This document shows, piece after piece, positions 24,428 to 31,738 of a stretch of DNA of 41,702 nt. Both the position numbers and the translations under genes were made by a program. The notes beneath the pieces were generated by a model, which did not search any database, had not been told where the DNA came from, and saw only the letters and a list, made by a program, of their open reading frames with translations. Numbering within the stretch: the stretch's first letter is position 1; every line of letters begins with the position of its first letter. Source of the DNA: Pseudomonadota bacterium. GTDB lineage: Bacteria; Pseudomonadota; Gammaproteobacteria; Steroidobacterales; Steroidobacteraceae. The stretch spans positions 1 through 41,702 of the forward strand of contig JAJYFF010000022.1 in assembly GCA_021785405.1 (NCBI GenBank), given 5' to 3'.

Positions 24428-24480
24428 ATCCACGGCGCGCCCCTTGAATCCACGGCGCGGCCCTTGAGCCCGCGGCGCGG
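24421..24480. repeat. Three tandem 20-base repeats at the glutathione transferase stop codon
   Basis: Units at 24421-24440, 24441-24460 and 24461-24480. The middle unit reads CCCTTGAATCCACGGCGCGG; the first and last differ from it by a few substitutions. Each unit carries a TGA, and the first TGA is the stop of the gene. A single related copy (TTGAGTCCACGGCGCG) lies at 29673-29688, again over a stop codon. Confidence 0.85.
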
Positions 24481-24541
24481 CGCCGGGTACTCTGCGCATC
24501 TTCACGAACGGGACGGGCGAATCCATGGCGGACGAGGCATC

Positions 24542-25960
24542 ATGAGCGAGAACGCAGTGCAGGTCGCATTCGGCGGCAAGATCGTGTTCGTCGGGTTCGG
24601 CAGCATCGGTCAGGGCGTCCTGCCGTTGATCCTGCGGCACGTCGGGATCCGCGCCGAGCGGATCGTGATCGTGACCGCGGAGGAGGCCGGGCGCGCGGAG
24701 GCCGAGCGCTACGGCGCGCGATTCCTCGTGACGCCGCTCACCGAGACGAACTATCGCGCGGTGCTCGAGCCGCTGCTCGGCGCGGGCGATTTCCTGTTGA
24801 ACCTGTCGGTCGACGTGTCCAGCCTCGCGTTGATCCGGTTCGCGCGCGAGCGTGGGGCGCTGTATCTCGATACCTGCATCGAACCGTGGGCGGGCGGTTA
24901 CTTCGACCCGTCGCTGTCGGTCGAGAGCCGCAGCAACTACGCGCTGCGCGAGGCAGCGCTCGCACTGCGCCAGGGGTATCGCGGTGGGCCGACCGCGGTG
25001 CTCACCCACGGCGCGAATCCGGGGATGGTCTCGCACCTGGTCAAGCGGGCGCTGCTCAACATCGCCGCCGACACCGGCTTGCAGGTCGCGCAACCACGCG
25101 ACCGCGCGGGGTGGGCGCGGCTCGCGCAGCGGCTCGGGATCAAGGTGATCCACGTCGCGGAGCGCGACACGCAGGTCGCCCGCGTGCCGAAGCGGGTCGG
25201 TGAGTTCGTGAACACCTGGTCGGTCGAGGGATTCGTGAGCGAAGGCTCGCAGCCCGCCGAACTCGGCTGGGGAACGCACGAACGGCATTTCCCGGCCGAT
25301 GGCGGTCGCCATTCCCGCGGATCCGGGTGCGCGATCTACCTGAACCGGCCGGGCGCGAGCACCCGGGTGCGCACCTGGACGCCCGACGCGGGCTGCTTCC
25401 ACGGTTTCCTGATCACGCACTCGGAAGCGATCTCGATCGCCGACTACTACACCGTCGAGGACCAGGGGCGCGTCGTCTACCGACCGACCTCGCATTACGC
25501 GTACCACCCCTGTGACGACGCGGTGCTGTCCGTGCACGAGCTTGCGGGACGCAATTGGCGGATCCAGGACCGCAAGCGCATCCTGATGGACGAGATCATC
25601 TCGGGGGTCGACGAGCTCGGCGTGCTGCTCGCCGGCCACGCGAAGAACGCGTACTGGTACGGCTCGCAGTTGTCGATCGAGGAAGCGCGCCGCCTCGCGC
25701 CCCACAACAGCGCGACGAGCCTGCAGGTCACCTCGTCGGCGCTCGCGGGCTTGATCTGGGCGATCGAGAATCCCGACCGCGGGATCGTCGAGCCGGACGA
25801 GATGGACTTCGAGCGGCCGCTTGCGATCTGCGCGCCGTATCTCGGCAAGGTCGTCGGCCGGTACACCGATTGGAACCCGCTCGAGCGCCGCGGCGAATTG
25901 TTTCCCGAGGATCTCGATCGCGACGATCCCTGGCAGTTCAAGAACGTGCGGGTGGTGTGA
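24542..25960 (+). CDS. hss: Homospermidine synthase
   Basis: A 472-aa NAD-dependent enzyme that makes sym-homospermidine from two putrescines (or putrescine and spermidine), close to the 477 aa of the Blastochloris enzyme. The N-terminal Rossmann motif is FVGFGSIGQGVLPLI. Family blocks LDTCIEPWAGGYFD, THGANPGMVSHLVKRAL, NTWSVEGFVSEG, TWTPDAGCFHGFLITHSEA and HNSATSLQVTSSALAGLIWA are present. The start has a GAGG ribosome site; a -10-like TACTCT at 24488-24493 would give a leader of about 40 bases. It appears to be transcribed alone. Confidence 0.95.
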   Translation: MSENAVQVAFGGKIVFVGFGSIGQGVLPLILRHVGIRAERIVIVTAEEAGRAEAERYGARFLVTPLTETNYRAVLEPLLGAGDFLLNLSVDVSSLALIRFARERGALYLDTCIEPWAGGYFDPSLSVESRSNYALREAALALRQGYRGGPTAVLTHGANPGMVSHLVKRALLNIAADTGLQVAQPRDRAGWARLAQRLGIKVIHVAERDTQVARVPKRVGEFVNTWSVEGFVSEGSQPAELGWGTHERHFPADGGRHSRGSGCAIYLNRPGASTRVRTWTPDAGCFHGFLITHSEAISIADYYTVEDQGRVVYRPTSHYAYHPCDDAVLSVHELAGRNWRIQDRKRILMDEIISGVDELGVLLAGHAKNAYWYGSQLSIEEARRLAPHNSATSLQVTSSALAGLIWAIENPDRGIVEPDEMDFERPLAICAPYLGKVVGRYTDWNPLERRGELFPEDLDRDDPWQFKNVRVV

Positions 25961-25964
25961 GGCG

Positions 25965-25984
25965 CGCGGCTCGTGCGAGCCGCG
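25965..25984. terminator. GC hairpin between convergent hss and greB
   Basis: CGCGGCTCG and its reverse complement are separated by only two bases; the effective loop would open the innermost pairs. It lies 4 bases after the hss stop and 6 bases before the greB stop, with no T-tract. Confidence 0.4.
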
Positions 25985-25990
25985 TGCGGG

Positions 25991-26509
25991 TCAATCCGGG
26001 GGATCGTAGCGGATCTCGACGATCGTCAGGCGCCGCGGCCCGGCCGGCAGTGCGACGGTGATCTCGTCGTCGACCGCGCGCCGCAACAGCGCGCGCCCGA
26101 GCGGGGAATCCATGCTCAGGTAATCGGCGGCCATGTCGAACTCGTCCGGGCCGACGATCCGGTGCCAGCGCCGTTCCCCACGCTCGTCCTCGACGCGCAC
26201 CCAGGCGCCGAAGTAGACCCGACCCGGATCGCGGCGCACCCCGGCCGCGCGGGTATCGACGATCGTGATCCCCTCGAGGCGCTTGCGCAGGAAGCGCACG
26301 CGCCGCAGGATCTCGTGCAGGCGCTTCTTCCCGTAGGTGTACTCGGCGTTCTCGGAGCGATCGCCCTGCGCCGCAGCGGCCGCGACGGCTTGGGTGACGA
26401 CCGGCCGCTCGACCTGCCAGAGCTGGTGCAGTTCCTCCCGCAGGCGCTGCGCGCCTTCCGGCGTGATGTACTTCGAGGCCGGCGCCGCCGGCGGGCGGTA
26501 TCTCGACAC
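25991..26509 (-). CDS. greB: Transcription elongation factor GreB
   Basis: A 172-aa factor that enters the secondary channel of RNA polymerase and stimulates cleavage of backtracked RNA. The N-terminal coiled coil starts SRYRPPAAPASKYITPEGAQ and carries the GreB hallmark GDRSENAEYTYGKKRLHEI at its tip, with the paired acidic residues. The C-terminal FKBP-like domain (about 95-170) shows YFGAWVRVEDERGE and DSPLGRALL. A GTG start was chosen because many gammaproteobacterial GreB proteins begin with an SRWRPP-like sequence; in-frame starts at 26557 and 26587 would add 16 or 26 residues. Confidence 0.93.
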   Translation of the reverse strand: MSRYRPPAAPASKYITPEGAQRLREELHQLWQVERPVVTQAVAAAAAQGDRSENAEYTYGKKRLHEILRRVRFLRKRLEGITIVDTRAAGVRRDPGRVYFGAWVRVEDERGERRWHRIVGPDEFDMAADYLSMDSPLGRALLRRAVDDEITVALPAGPRRLTIVEIRYDPPD

Positions 26510-26610
26510 GATGCGTGAACCCCGGGGCCGGACGCCGAAACGTGACCGGCGTCCCATCGGTGGAACGGCGTTTGAGCAACCGCTCACAGCGGCCGCGTCC
26601 GGGCGGACCT

Positions 26611-26616
26611 TAAGCT
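26611..26616 (+). promoter_or_regulatory. Weak -10-like TAAGCT before the 65-aa gene
   Basis: TAAGCT ends 8 bases before the ATG at 26625. No -35 element and no ribosome site are evident. The same hexamer lies before the sulfurtransferase gene at a similar spacing. Confidence 0.3.
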
Positions 26617-26624
26617 AGCCGTGC

Positions 26625-26822
26625 ATGGGCATCAAGTACTACACCCATTTCATCGCGCAGCCGGACGGCGCCGCCGAGCACAGCGAGTACCGCGGGATCG
26701 TCGAGCTGCTCGGCCGGTTCGATGCGCGCCACAGCGATCGCGACATTGCGCGGGTGCTGGCGCGCAGCTTCGACCTCGAGGAATCCGCGATCCAGATCCT
26801 GCAGTGGCAGCGGCTGCACTGA
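26625..26822 (+). CDS. 65-aa small protein of unknown function
   Basis: Begins MGIKYYTHFIAQPDGAAEHS and ends in ILQWQRLH. No signal peptide or membrane segment; the middle is helical and charged (GIVELLGRFDARHSDRDIAR). No family recognised. It forms its own transcription unit: nothing else lies between it and a double hairpin ending in eight T residues 50-78 bases after the stop. It is divergent from greB. Composition and codon use match the neighbours, which supports a real gene. Confidence 0.7.
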   Translation: MGIKYYTHFIAQPDGAAEHSEYRGIVELLGRFDARHSDRDIARVLARSFDLEESAIQILQWQRLH

Positions 26823-26830
26823 ATCCCCTG

Positions 26831-26861
26831 GCGGGTCTCACTCCCCTTCGGTGAGATCCGC
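26831..26861 (+). repeat. Stable hairpin upstream of the terminator
   Basis: GCGGGTCTCAC pairs with GTGAGATCCGC (11 pairs, one G-U in RNA) around a 9-base loop, just after the 65-aa gene. Together with the terminator at 26872 it gives a two-hairpin 3' end. Confidence 0.7.
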
Positions 26862-26871
26862 ACTTCCCCAA

Positions 26872-26900
26872 CCCCGAGCGAATCTCTCGGGGTTTTTTTT
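26872..26900 (+). terminator. Rho-independent terminator
   Basis: CCCCGAG and CTCGGGG form a 7-bp stem with a 7-base loop, followed at once by eight T residues (26893-26900). It is the only classic intrinsic terminator seen in the window and ends the transcript of the 65-aa gene. Confidence 0.92.
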
Positions 26901-26985
26901 GCCCCGCGGCCTGAATCGGTCGAAATGCTAGACTGACCGCGCATACCGTTTCGGGCATCGCAGCATCGTGTCGAGGAGGCCGTGC

Positions 26986-27843
26986 ATGACGGACCGATCG
27001 CGAATGATCCGGCTCGCGCGGCGCCCGTTCGCAGTGCTTGCGCGGCGCGCGTTCGCAGTGCTCGCGCTGGGTGGCCTGCTCGTGGCCGGCGTCGCCGTCG
27101 CGACGGTGCCGGTGCCACCGCGGAGCGGCCGGGTGGTCGACCTGACCGGGACCTTGTCCGGTGCGACGGTCGCGCGGGTCGAGCAACGCCTGGCCGCATT
27201 CGAGGCCCGCAAGGGCCACCGGATCACGGTGTTGATGGTGCCGACGACGCAGCCCGAGGGCATCGTGCCATTCGGGCTCCGCGTCGCTGCCGCGTGGCAG
27301 CTCGACCGCCCGGGCGCCGGCGACGGCGCGATCCTGATCATCGCGAAGAACGACCGCCGGGCCCGCATCGAAGTCGGTGACCGGCTCGCGGGCGTATTGC
27401 CGGCCGCGATCGCGAACCGGATCGTGAGCGATACGATCGCCCCGCATTTTCAGGCCGGTGACTTCGACGGTGGCGTCGAGGCCGGGGTCGCGCGGATGAT
27501 CGCGGTGATCAATGGCGAACCCTTGCCGCCGCCCGATCGGCGCTGGACGGCCGGGCACCACCGCGGGCTGCAGCGACTGCTCCCGCTGCTCCTGGTGCTG
27601 GTGTTGGTCGGCGCTTGGGCGCTGGACGCGCTGGTGGGCCGCCTGCTGGGGTCGATCGTGACCGGCGGTCTGGTCGGCGCGCTCGCGTGGGGCTCGAGTC
27701 ACTGGCTCCTGGTCGGCGTCGGCGCCGGCGTGCTGGCATTCGGCTTCGCGCTGCGGCTCGGCGCGGGATCCGCCGGCGCGAGCGGCGCCGGTGACCCTGG
27801 GGACGGCGGCGGCGTCGGCGGCGCCTCGGGGAATTGGGGATGA
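26986..27843 (+). CDS. TPM-domain membrane protein (YgcG type)
   Basis: A 285-aa exported membrane protein. A signal peptide (hydrophobic about residues 20-37) precedes a TPM domain (about 45-180; VVDLTGTLSGATVARVEQRL, DGAILIIAKNDRRARIEVGD), then hydrophobic segments (about 195-260) and a Gly/Ala-rich tail. TPM domains have been tied to acid phosphatase activity and photosystem II assembly; bacterial YgcG-type proteins are of unknown role. The ATG has a GGAGG site 8 bases upstream; the GTG at 26968 is a weaker choice. A -10-like TAGACT at 26930 lies upstream. It overlaps the next gene by 4 bases. Confidence 0.88.
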   Translation: MTDRSRMIRLARRPFAVLARRAFAVLALGGLLVAGVAVATVPVPPRSGRVVDLTGTLSGATVARVEQRLAAFEARKGHRITVLMVPTTQPEGIVPFGLRVAAAWQLDRPGAGDGAILIIAKNDRRARIEVGDRLAGVLPAAIANRIVSDTIAPHFQAGDFDGGVEAGVARMIAVINGEPLPPPDRRWTAGHHRGLQRLLPLLLVLVLVGAWALDALVGRLLGSIVTGGLVGALAWGSSHWLLVGVGAGVLAFGFALRLGAGSAGASGAGDPGDGGGVGGASGNWG

Positions 27844-28349
27844 CCGTCGCCCGTTGGATCAGGCCATTGCTCACGCCCCCCTGGCGGATCCGCCTCGCGT
27901 TCTCCCAGCGGACGCTCGCGGCGATCGAGGCGGCGATCGCGCGGGTCGAGCCCAGCCATACCGGCCGTATCCGCTTCGCGGTCGAGACGGCGGTGCCGTC
28001 GGCGTCCCGGTGGCGTCGGGCGTCGTCCCGGACGCGCGCGCTGGAGGCTTTTTCGTCGCTGCGCGTCTGGGATACGGAACGGAACAACGGCGTGCTGATC
28101 TATGTTCTGTGGGCCGAGCGCCGGCTCGAGATCGTCGCGGACCGTGGGTTCGGCCAGCGGGTGCGACCGTCGGAGTGGGAGGCGGTCTGCCGGTTGATCG
28201 AGGGGTACTTCCGTGAGGGGCGGTTTCGGGACGGCGCGATCGCCGGAATCGACGCGGTGGGGGCGTTGTTGGCGCGCCATTACCCATCGGCCGAGGCGTC
28301 GGCCGGGCGAACGGCGACCGAGCGGCCCGGCCAGCCGGCATTGCTATGA
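27840..28349 (+). CDS. Second TPM-domain protein, short form
   Basis: A 169-aa protein with a TPM domain of the compact type (RTLAAIEAAIARVEPSHTGR, NNGVLIYVLWAERRLEIVADRG, AGIDAVGALLARHYP). It has no signal peptide and is probably on the cytosolic side. The ATG overlaps the first TPM gene by 4 bases (ATGA). In many proteobacteria such a pair follows lemA; no lemA is present upstream here. Confidence 0.88.
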   Translation: MTVARWIRPLLTPPWRIRLAFSQRTLAAIEAAIARVEPSHTGRIRFAVETAVPSASRWRRASSRTRALEAFSSLRVWDTERNNGVLIYVLWAERRLEIVADRGFGQRVRPSEWEAVCRLIEGYFREGRFRDGAIAGIDAVGALLARHYPSAEASAGRTATERPGQPALL

Positions 28350-28350
28350 C

Positions 28351-28371
28351 ATTGATTTGTTGAGATAATTA
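28351..28371. promoter_or_regulatory. AT-rich island upstream of the L,D-transpeptidase gene
   Basis: The stretch holds ATTGATT (28351-28357) and GATAAT (28364-28369). The hexamer could act as a -10 element for the transpeptidase start at 28438. The ATTGATT heptamer recurs in the AT-rich islands at 3633 and 12136. Confidence 0.35.
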
Positions 28372-28437
28372 ATGGTTCTTGAGGGTTTCGTTCGTGTGCA
28401 GCTCGCCACAGGTCCATCGATTGCAACGCCACCGCCC

Positions 28438-29676
28438 ATGAATTCGCCGAACAGAGTCGTGTCGCCGCTGAGCCGAGTCCTCGTGATCCTGATCGCGAGT
28501 GCGAGCGTGGGAGCCTGTTCGCTGTTTCGGCCGCCGCCTGCGGGAGGTGAGGGTGCCGCCGTCGCGCCGGCCGCGCCCGCCCCGGCGCCCGCCCCGACCT
28601 TGCCGACCCCGGTCGCGCTCGACCACTTCGTGCTCAAGGGTCCGTCCGACGACGTCGTCGGCTACGTCCAGCGGACCACGATCGGCCCGCACGACACGTT
28701 GTCGGACGTCGCGCGCCGTTTCGACGTCGGTTACGACGAGATCACACTCGCGAATCCCGGCGTCGATCCGTGGCTGCCCGGCGTCGGCCGCGTGGTCGTC
28801 GTGCCGACACAGTTCGTGCTGCCGGAGGCGCCGCATCGCGGGGTCGTGATCAATCTCGCGGCAATGCGGATCTTCTATTTTCCGCCGCATCGCCGGGGCC
28901 GGCCGCAGATCGTCTATACCCATCCGATCGGCATCGGGCGGGTGGCCTGGAAGACGCCCGAAGGGACGACGCGGATCATCGGCCGGCAGAAGAATCCGGT
29001 GTGGATCGTGCCGAAGTCGATCCGCGCGGAGCACGCGAAGGAAGGCGACCCGCTGCCCGCGGTCGTGCCCGCGGGCGACGACAATCCGCTCGGCAAATAT
29101 CTGTTCCAGCTCGGCTGGCCGGGTTATCTGATCCACGGCACCGACAAGCCCTACGGCGTCGGGATGCGGGTGAGCCACGGGTGCATGCATCTGTACCCGG
29201 AGGACATCAAGCAGTTCTTCCACATGATCCCGATCGGCACCAAGGTCACCGTCGTCAATCAGCCGTACGTGTTCGGCTGGCATCACGGTCGCCTGGTCAT
29301 GGAGGCGTTCCGGCCGCTGAAAGGCTACCGACGGTTGAACTGGACCGCGGAGCGGCGCCAGATGCTGCAGCGTGCGCTGCATACGCCGGCGGGCCGCGCG
29401 GCGATCCGGCGCGGCTTGCGGATCGATTGGGGGCGGGTGATCGCGATGGTGCACTCGCCACGGGGCCTGCCGGTCACGATCGGCCAGCACACGCCCGGCG
29501 TCGACGCGGTCATCGCGCAGGCGCCGCTCGTCGCCGACACGGTGCCGAAGGGTTCGAACTGGGACGGCGTCGTGCAGCTGTCGATCAGCACCCAGACCTA
29601 CGATGAGTTGACCGGCGTCGGCGCGCCGCCCAAGAAGGCGCCGCCCCCCGCGGCGACGCCCCCATCGGGACATTGA
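28438..29676 (+). CDS. L,D-transpeptidase (YkuD/ErfK type) lipoprotein with LysM-like region
   Basis: A 412-aa envelope enzyme expected to form 3-3 peptidoglycan crosslinks or attach lipoprotein to peptidoglycan. The N-terminus is a lipoprotein signal (hydrophobic about residues 13-25, lipobox VGAC), then an Ala/Pro linker, a LysM-like region (about 70-125; GPHDTLSDVARRFDV) and the YkuD domain (about 135-285). The catalytic block is SHGCMHLYPEDI with C249; the position after the Cys-hydrophobic pair, usually Arg, is His251. The C-terminal 120 residues are an extension. Another ATG at 28372 would move the signal 22 residues inward. Its TGA overlaps the next start. Confidence 0.9.
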   Translation: MNSPNRVVSPLSRVLVILIASASVGACSLFRPPPAGGEGAAVAPAAPAPAPAPTLPTPVALDHFVLKGPSDDVVGYVQRTTIGPHDTLSDVARRFDVGYDEITLANPGVDPWLPGVGRVVVVPTQFVLPEAPHRGVVINLAAMRIFYFPPHRRGRPQIVYTHPIGIGRVAWKTPEGTTRIIGRQKNPVWIVPKSIRAEHAKEGDPLPAVVPAGDDNPLGKYLFQLGWPGYLIHGTDKPYGVGMRVSHGCMHLYPEDIKQFFHMIPIGTKVTVVNQPYVFGWHHGRLVMEAFRPLKGYRRLNWTAERRQMLQRALHTPAGRAAIRRGLRIDWGRVIAMVHSPRGLPVTIGQHTPGVDAVIAQAPLVADTVPKGSNWDGVVQLSISTQTYDELTGVGAPPKKAPPPAATPPSGH

Positions 29677-31604
29677 GTCCACGGCGCGCAGGCGGCATCG
29701 CCGCCTTCGCGCTGCTCGTCAGCCCCGCGCTGTCGGCACGTGGCGTCGCGCCGGTCGAGCGCTCCTACGCGAATCTCGACGCGTTCCGGGTCACGCGGGT
29801 CGCGCTCGATCTCGACGCCGACTTCGTCGCGCAGCAGCTGCGCGGCACCGCGGTGCTGACGGTGCGCCGGCGGGATCCGTCGGCCAGTCACCTGGTGCTC
29901 GACACCCGCGGCTTGCGCATCCTGGAGGTCGCCGAGCTGACGCGGGCGACCTACGGCGCGCCGGAGACGCTCGCGCCGTTCTGGGTCAGCCGGCCGTTTC
30001 GGCTCGGCGTCCCGGACCCGACCAACGGCACGGCGCTGATCATCGACGTACCGCGCCGGGATGCGACCCAAGAATCGTTCCGGATCGAATACGAGACCTC
30101 GCCCCACGGACCGGGCTTGAACTGGACCACCGCGCGAGCGGGCGGTCACGGCGCACGGGTGTTCTACGCGCTGTCGCAGCCGTACGGCGCGCGCGGCTGG
30201 ATCCCGTTGCAGGACAGCCCGCGGGCGCGCGTGCGCGTGGTGCTGCACCTGCGGACGCCGTCCGACATGGTCGCGCTGCTCAGCGACGCCGGCGATCCGG
30301 GCGCCAAGTCGCCGTTCGCACCGACCTCGAAGCGCACGGCCGAGCACGCGCTGCGCACGCGGCGCGCGCTCGCGCCGTCGCAGCTCGACCTGGTCGTCGG
30401 CGATCTGAAATTCGCGCCGATCGACGCGCGCGCGGGCGTCTACGCGGCGGGGTGGACCGCCCACGGTCCGGCGCGCGCATTGCGCGACTATCCGGCGGTG
30501 CGCGCGGCCGGCGACCGCTTGCTCGGCGTGAGCGACGGCGCGCGGCGGGATTTCGTGATGATGCCCGCCGCCTTTCCGTTCCGCGCGGTCGCGACGCCGG
30601 GTCTCAGCCTGCTGTCGCCGACGCTGTTCGAGCGCACGCGCGATCCGGTGCCGCTCGCGGCGCGGTTGCCGTTCGCGGACGCCGAGGATGCCCTCGAGCC
30701 CGCGACCCGTGCCGACGCGTGGATCGGTTGGGCGTTCGCGGCCTACGCGCAGAGCCGCGTCGCGGCCGAACTGGCCGGCGCGCCGAACGCCGCGGCCCTC
30801 GACACGCTCGCCTATGTCGAGCAGCGTGCAGCGCTCGCGAACTCGCCACCGCTCGAGCGCCTGTGCGCCGGCCGCGCGGCCGGGCCGGGCGGGTGCGCCG
30901 GCGCGGGCCGCCTCGCGCAGGCGAAGGGGCGGCTGTTCTTCGCGACGCTCGCCGCGAGCGTCGGCCGAGCGCGGTTCGACGAGTTCGCGCGGCGCTGGTT
31001 CGCGGCTGCCGCGGGGCGGCCGGTCGACACCGCGGGCTTCGAGCACTTCCTCGCGAATCGGTTGATCGATCCGAACCGCCCCTCGGTCCGCCGCGCGGAC
31101 CTCGACGAGTGGCTGCACGACCCGGGCGTGCCGAGCGCCGTCGCACTGCCCGACGCGGCGCCGCTGCGCGCGGTCGACGCGGTGCGCTCGGCGTGGCTCG
31201 CGGGCCGGGTGCGCACCGCGGCGCTCGGCGCGCGCCACTGGTCCGAGCCGCAGTGGCGGTATTTCCTCGAGGGCCTGTCCGCGCAAGTCGGCGCCGCACG
31301 GCTCGCGCAGCTCGACGCGGCGTATCGTCCGATGCACGTGCTGCCGCCGCACGCGCAGAGCGCGTGGTTGCGGCTCGCGATCGAGAACCGGTATCCGCGC
31401 GGCACCGCGGCCGCGGCCGCGTACCTCGAGGCCGGCGGACGGCTCGATCTGCTCGCGCCGATCTATGCGGCGCTCGCGGCCTCGCCGGCCGACGCCGCGC
31501 TCGCGCGGCGGGTGTATTCCCACGCGCGAGCCGGCTATGATCCGCTCGCCGCGGCGCGCATCGGCGCGATCGTCGGTCGGGATCCCGCGGAGCGGACGAA
31601 ATGA
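29673..31604 (+). CDS. Leukotriene A4 hydrolase/M1 aminopeptidase homologue lacking the zinc site (pseudoenzyme)
   Basis: A 643-aa exported protein aligning along its length with LTA4-hydrolase-type M1 aminopeptidases: N-terminal beta domain (VALDLDADFVAQQLRGTAVL, FYALSQPYGARGWIPLQDSP), a central catalytic-like domain (about 255-440) and the C-terminal helical domain (about 540-640; WLRLAIENRYPRG, LLAPIYAAL). Where active members have GGMEN, HExxH-X18-E, it reads AVAT, A330-R-L-P-F334 and W353, so all zinc ligands and the catalytic Glu are lost. No other HExxH exists in the protein. The TTG start overlaps the transpeptidase stop by 4 bases. Probably a binding or scaffold protein in the envelope. 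Confidence 0.85.
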   Translation: MSPRRAGGIAAFALLVSPALSARGVAPVERSYANLDAFRVTRVALDLDADFVAQQLRGTAVLTVRRRDPSASHLVLDTRGLRILEVAELTRATYGAPETLAPFWVSRPFRLGVPDPTNGTALIIDVPRRDATQESFRIEYETSPHGPGLNWTTARAGGHGARVFYALSQPYGARGWIPLQDSPRARVRVVLHLRTPSDMVALLSDAGDPGAKSPFAPTSKRTAEHALRTRRALAPSQLDLVVGDLKFAPIDARAGVYAAGWTAHGPARALRDYPAVRAAGDRLLGVSDGARRDFVMMPAAFPFRAVATPGLSLLSPTLFERTRDPVPLAARLPFADAEDALEPATRADAWIGWAFAAYAQSRVAAELAGAPNAAALDTLAYVEQRAALANSPPLERLCAGRAAGPGGCAGAGRLAQAKGRLFFATLAASVGRARFDEFARRWFAAAAGRPVDTAGFEHFLANRLIDPNRPSVRRADLDEWLHDPGVPSAVALPDAAPLRAVDAVRSAWLAGRVRTAALGARHWSEPQWRYFLEGLSAQVGAARLAQLDAAYRPMHVLPPHAQSAWLRLAIENRYPRGTAAAAAYLEAGGRLDLLAPIYAALAASPADAALARRVYSHARAGYDPLAAARIGAIVGRDPAERTK

Positions 31605-31738
31605 TCAGCGAGTGGATGAGAATCATGCTCGACGAGATGGCGCGCAAGAAGGCCGAGGCCGAGGCCGCGCGACTCGAACGAGACCGTCGGCTCGAGGAGC
31701 GGCCGCAGCGGCGCGACGAACAGCGGTCGAAGGGATGA
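31601..31738 (+). CDS. 45-aa highly charged small protein between pseudo-peptidase and rhomboid genes
   Basis: It starts MISEWMRIMLDEMARKKAEA and continues with an almost uninterrupted charged helix (AARLERDRRLEERPQRRDEQ, then RSKG). Its ATG overlaps the upstream stop (ATGA) and its own TGA overlaps the rhomboid ATG in the same way. This exact double overlap argues for a real, translationally coupled gene. The Met-rich amphipathic N-terminus may lie along the membrane. No family recognised. It is short enough that gene finders may skip it. Confidence 0.65.
   Translation: MISEWMRIMLDEMARKKAEAEAARLERDRRLEERPQRRDEQRSKG

Noticed and set aside
24421-24480. CRISPR array
   Set aside because: The repeat units are directly adjacent without spacers and include a gene end.
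30640-30740. Frameshift hiding a normal zinc site in the M1 homologue
   Set aside because: The frame stays aligned to the family on both sides, with the exact 18-residue spacing kept, and other frames show no HExxH.
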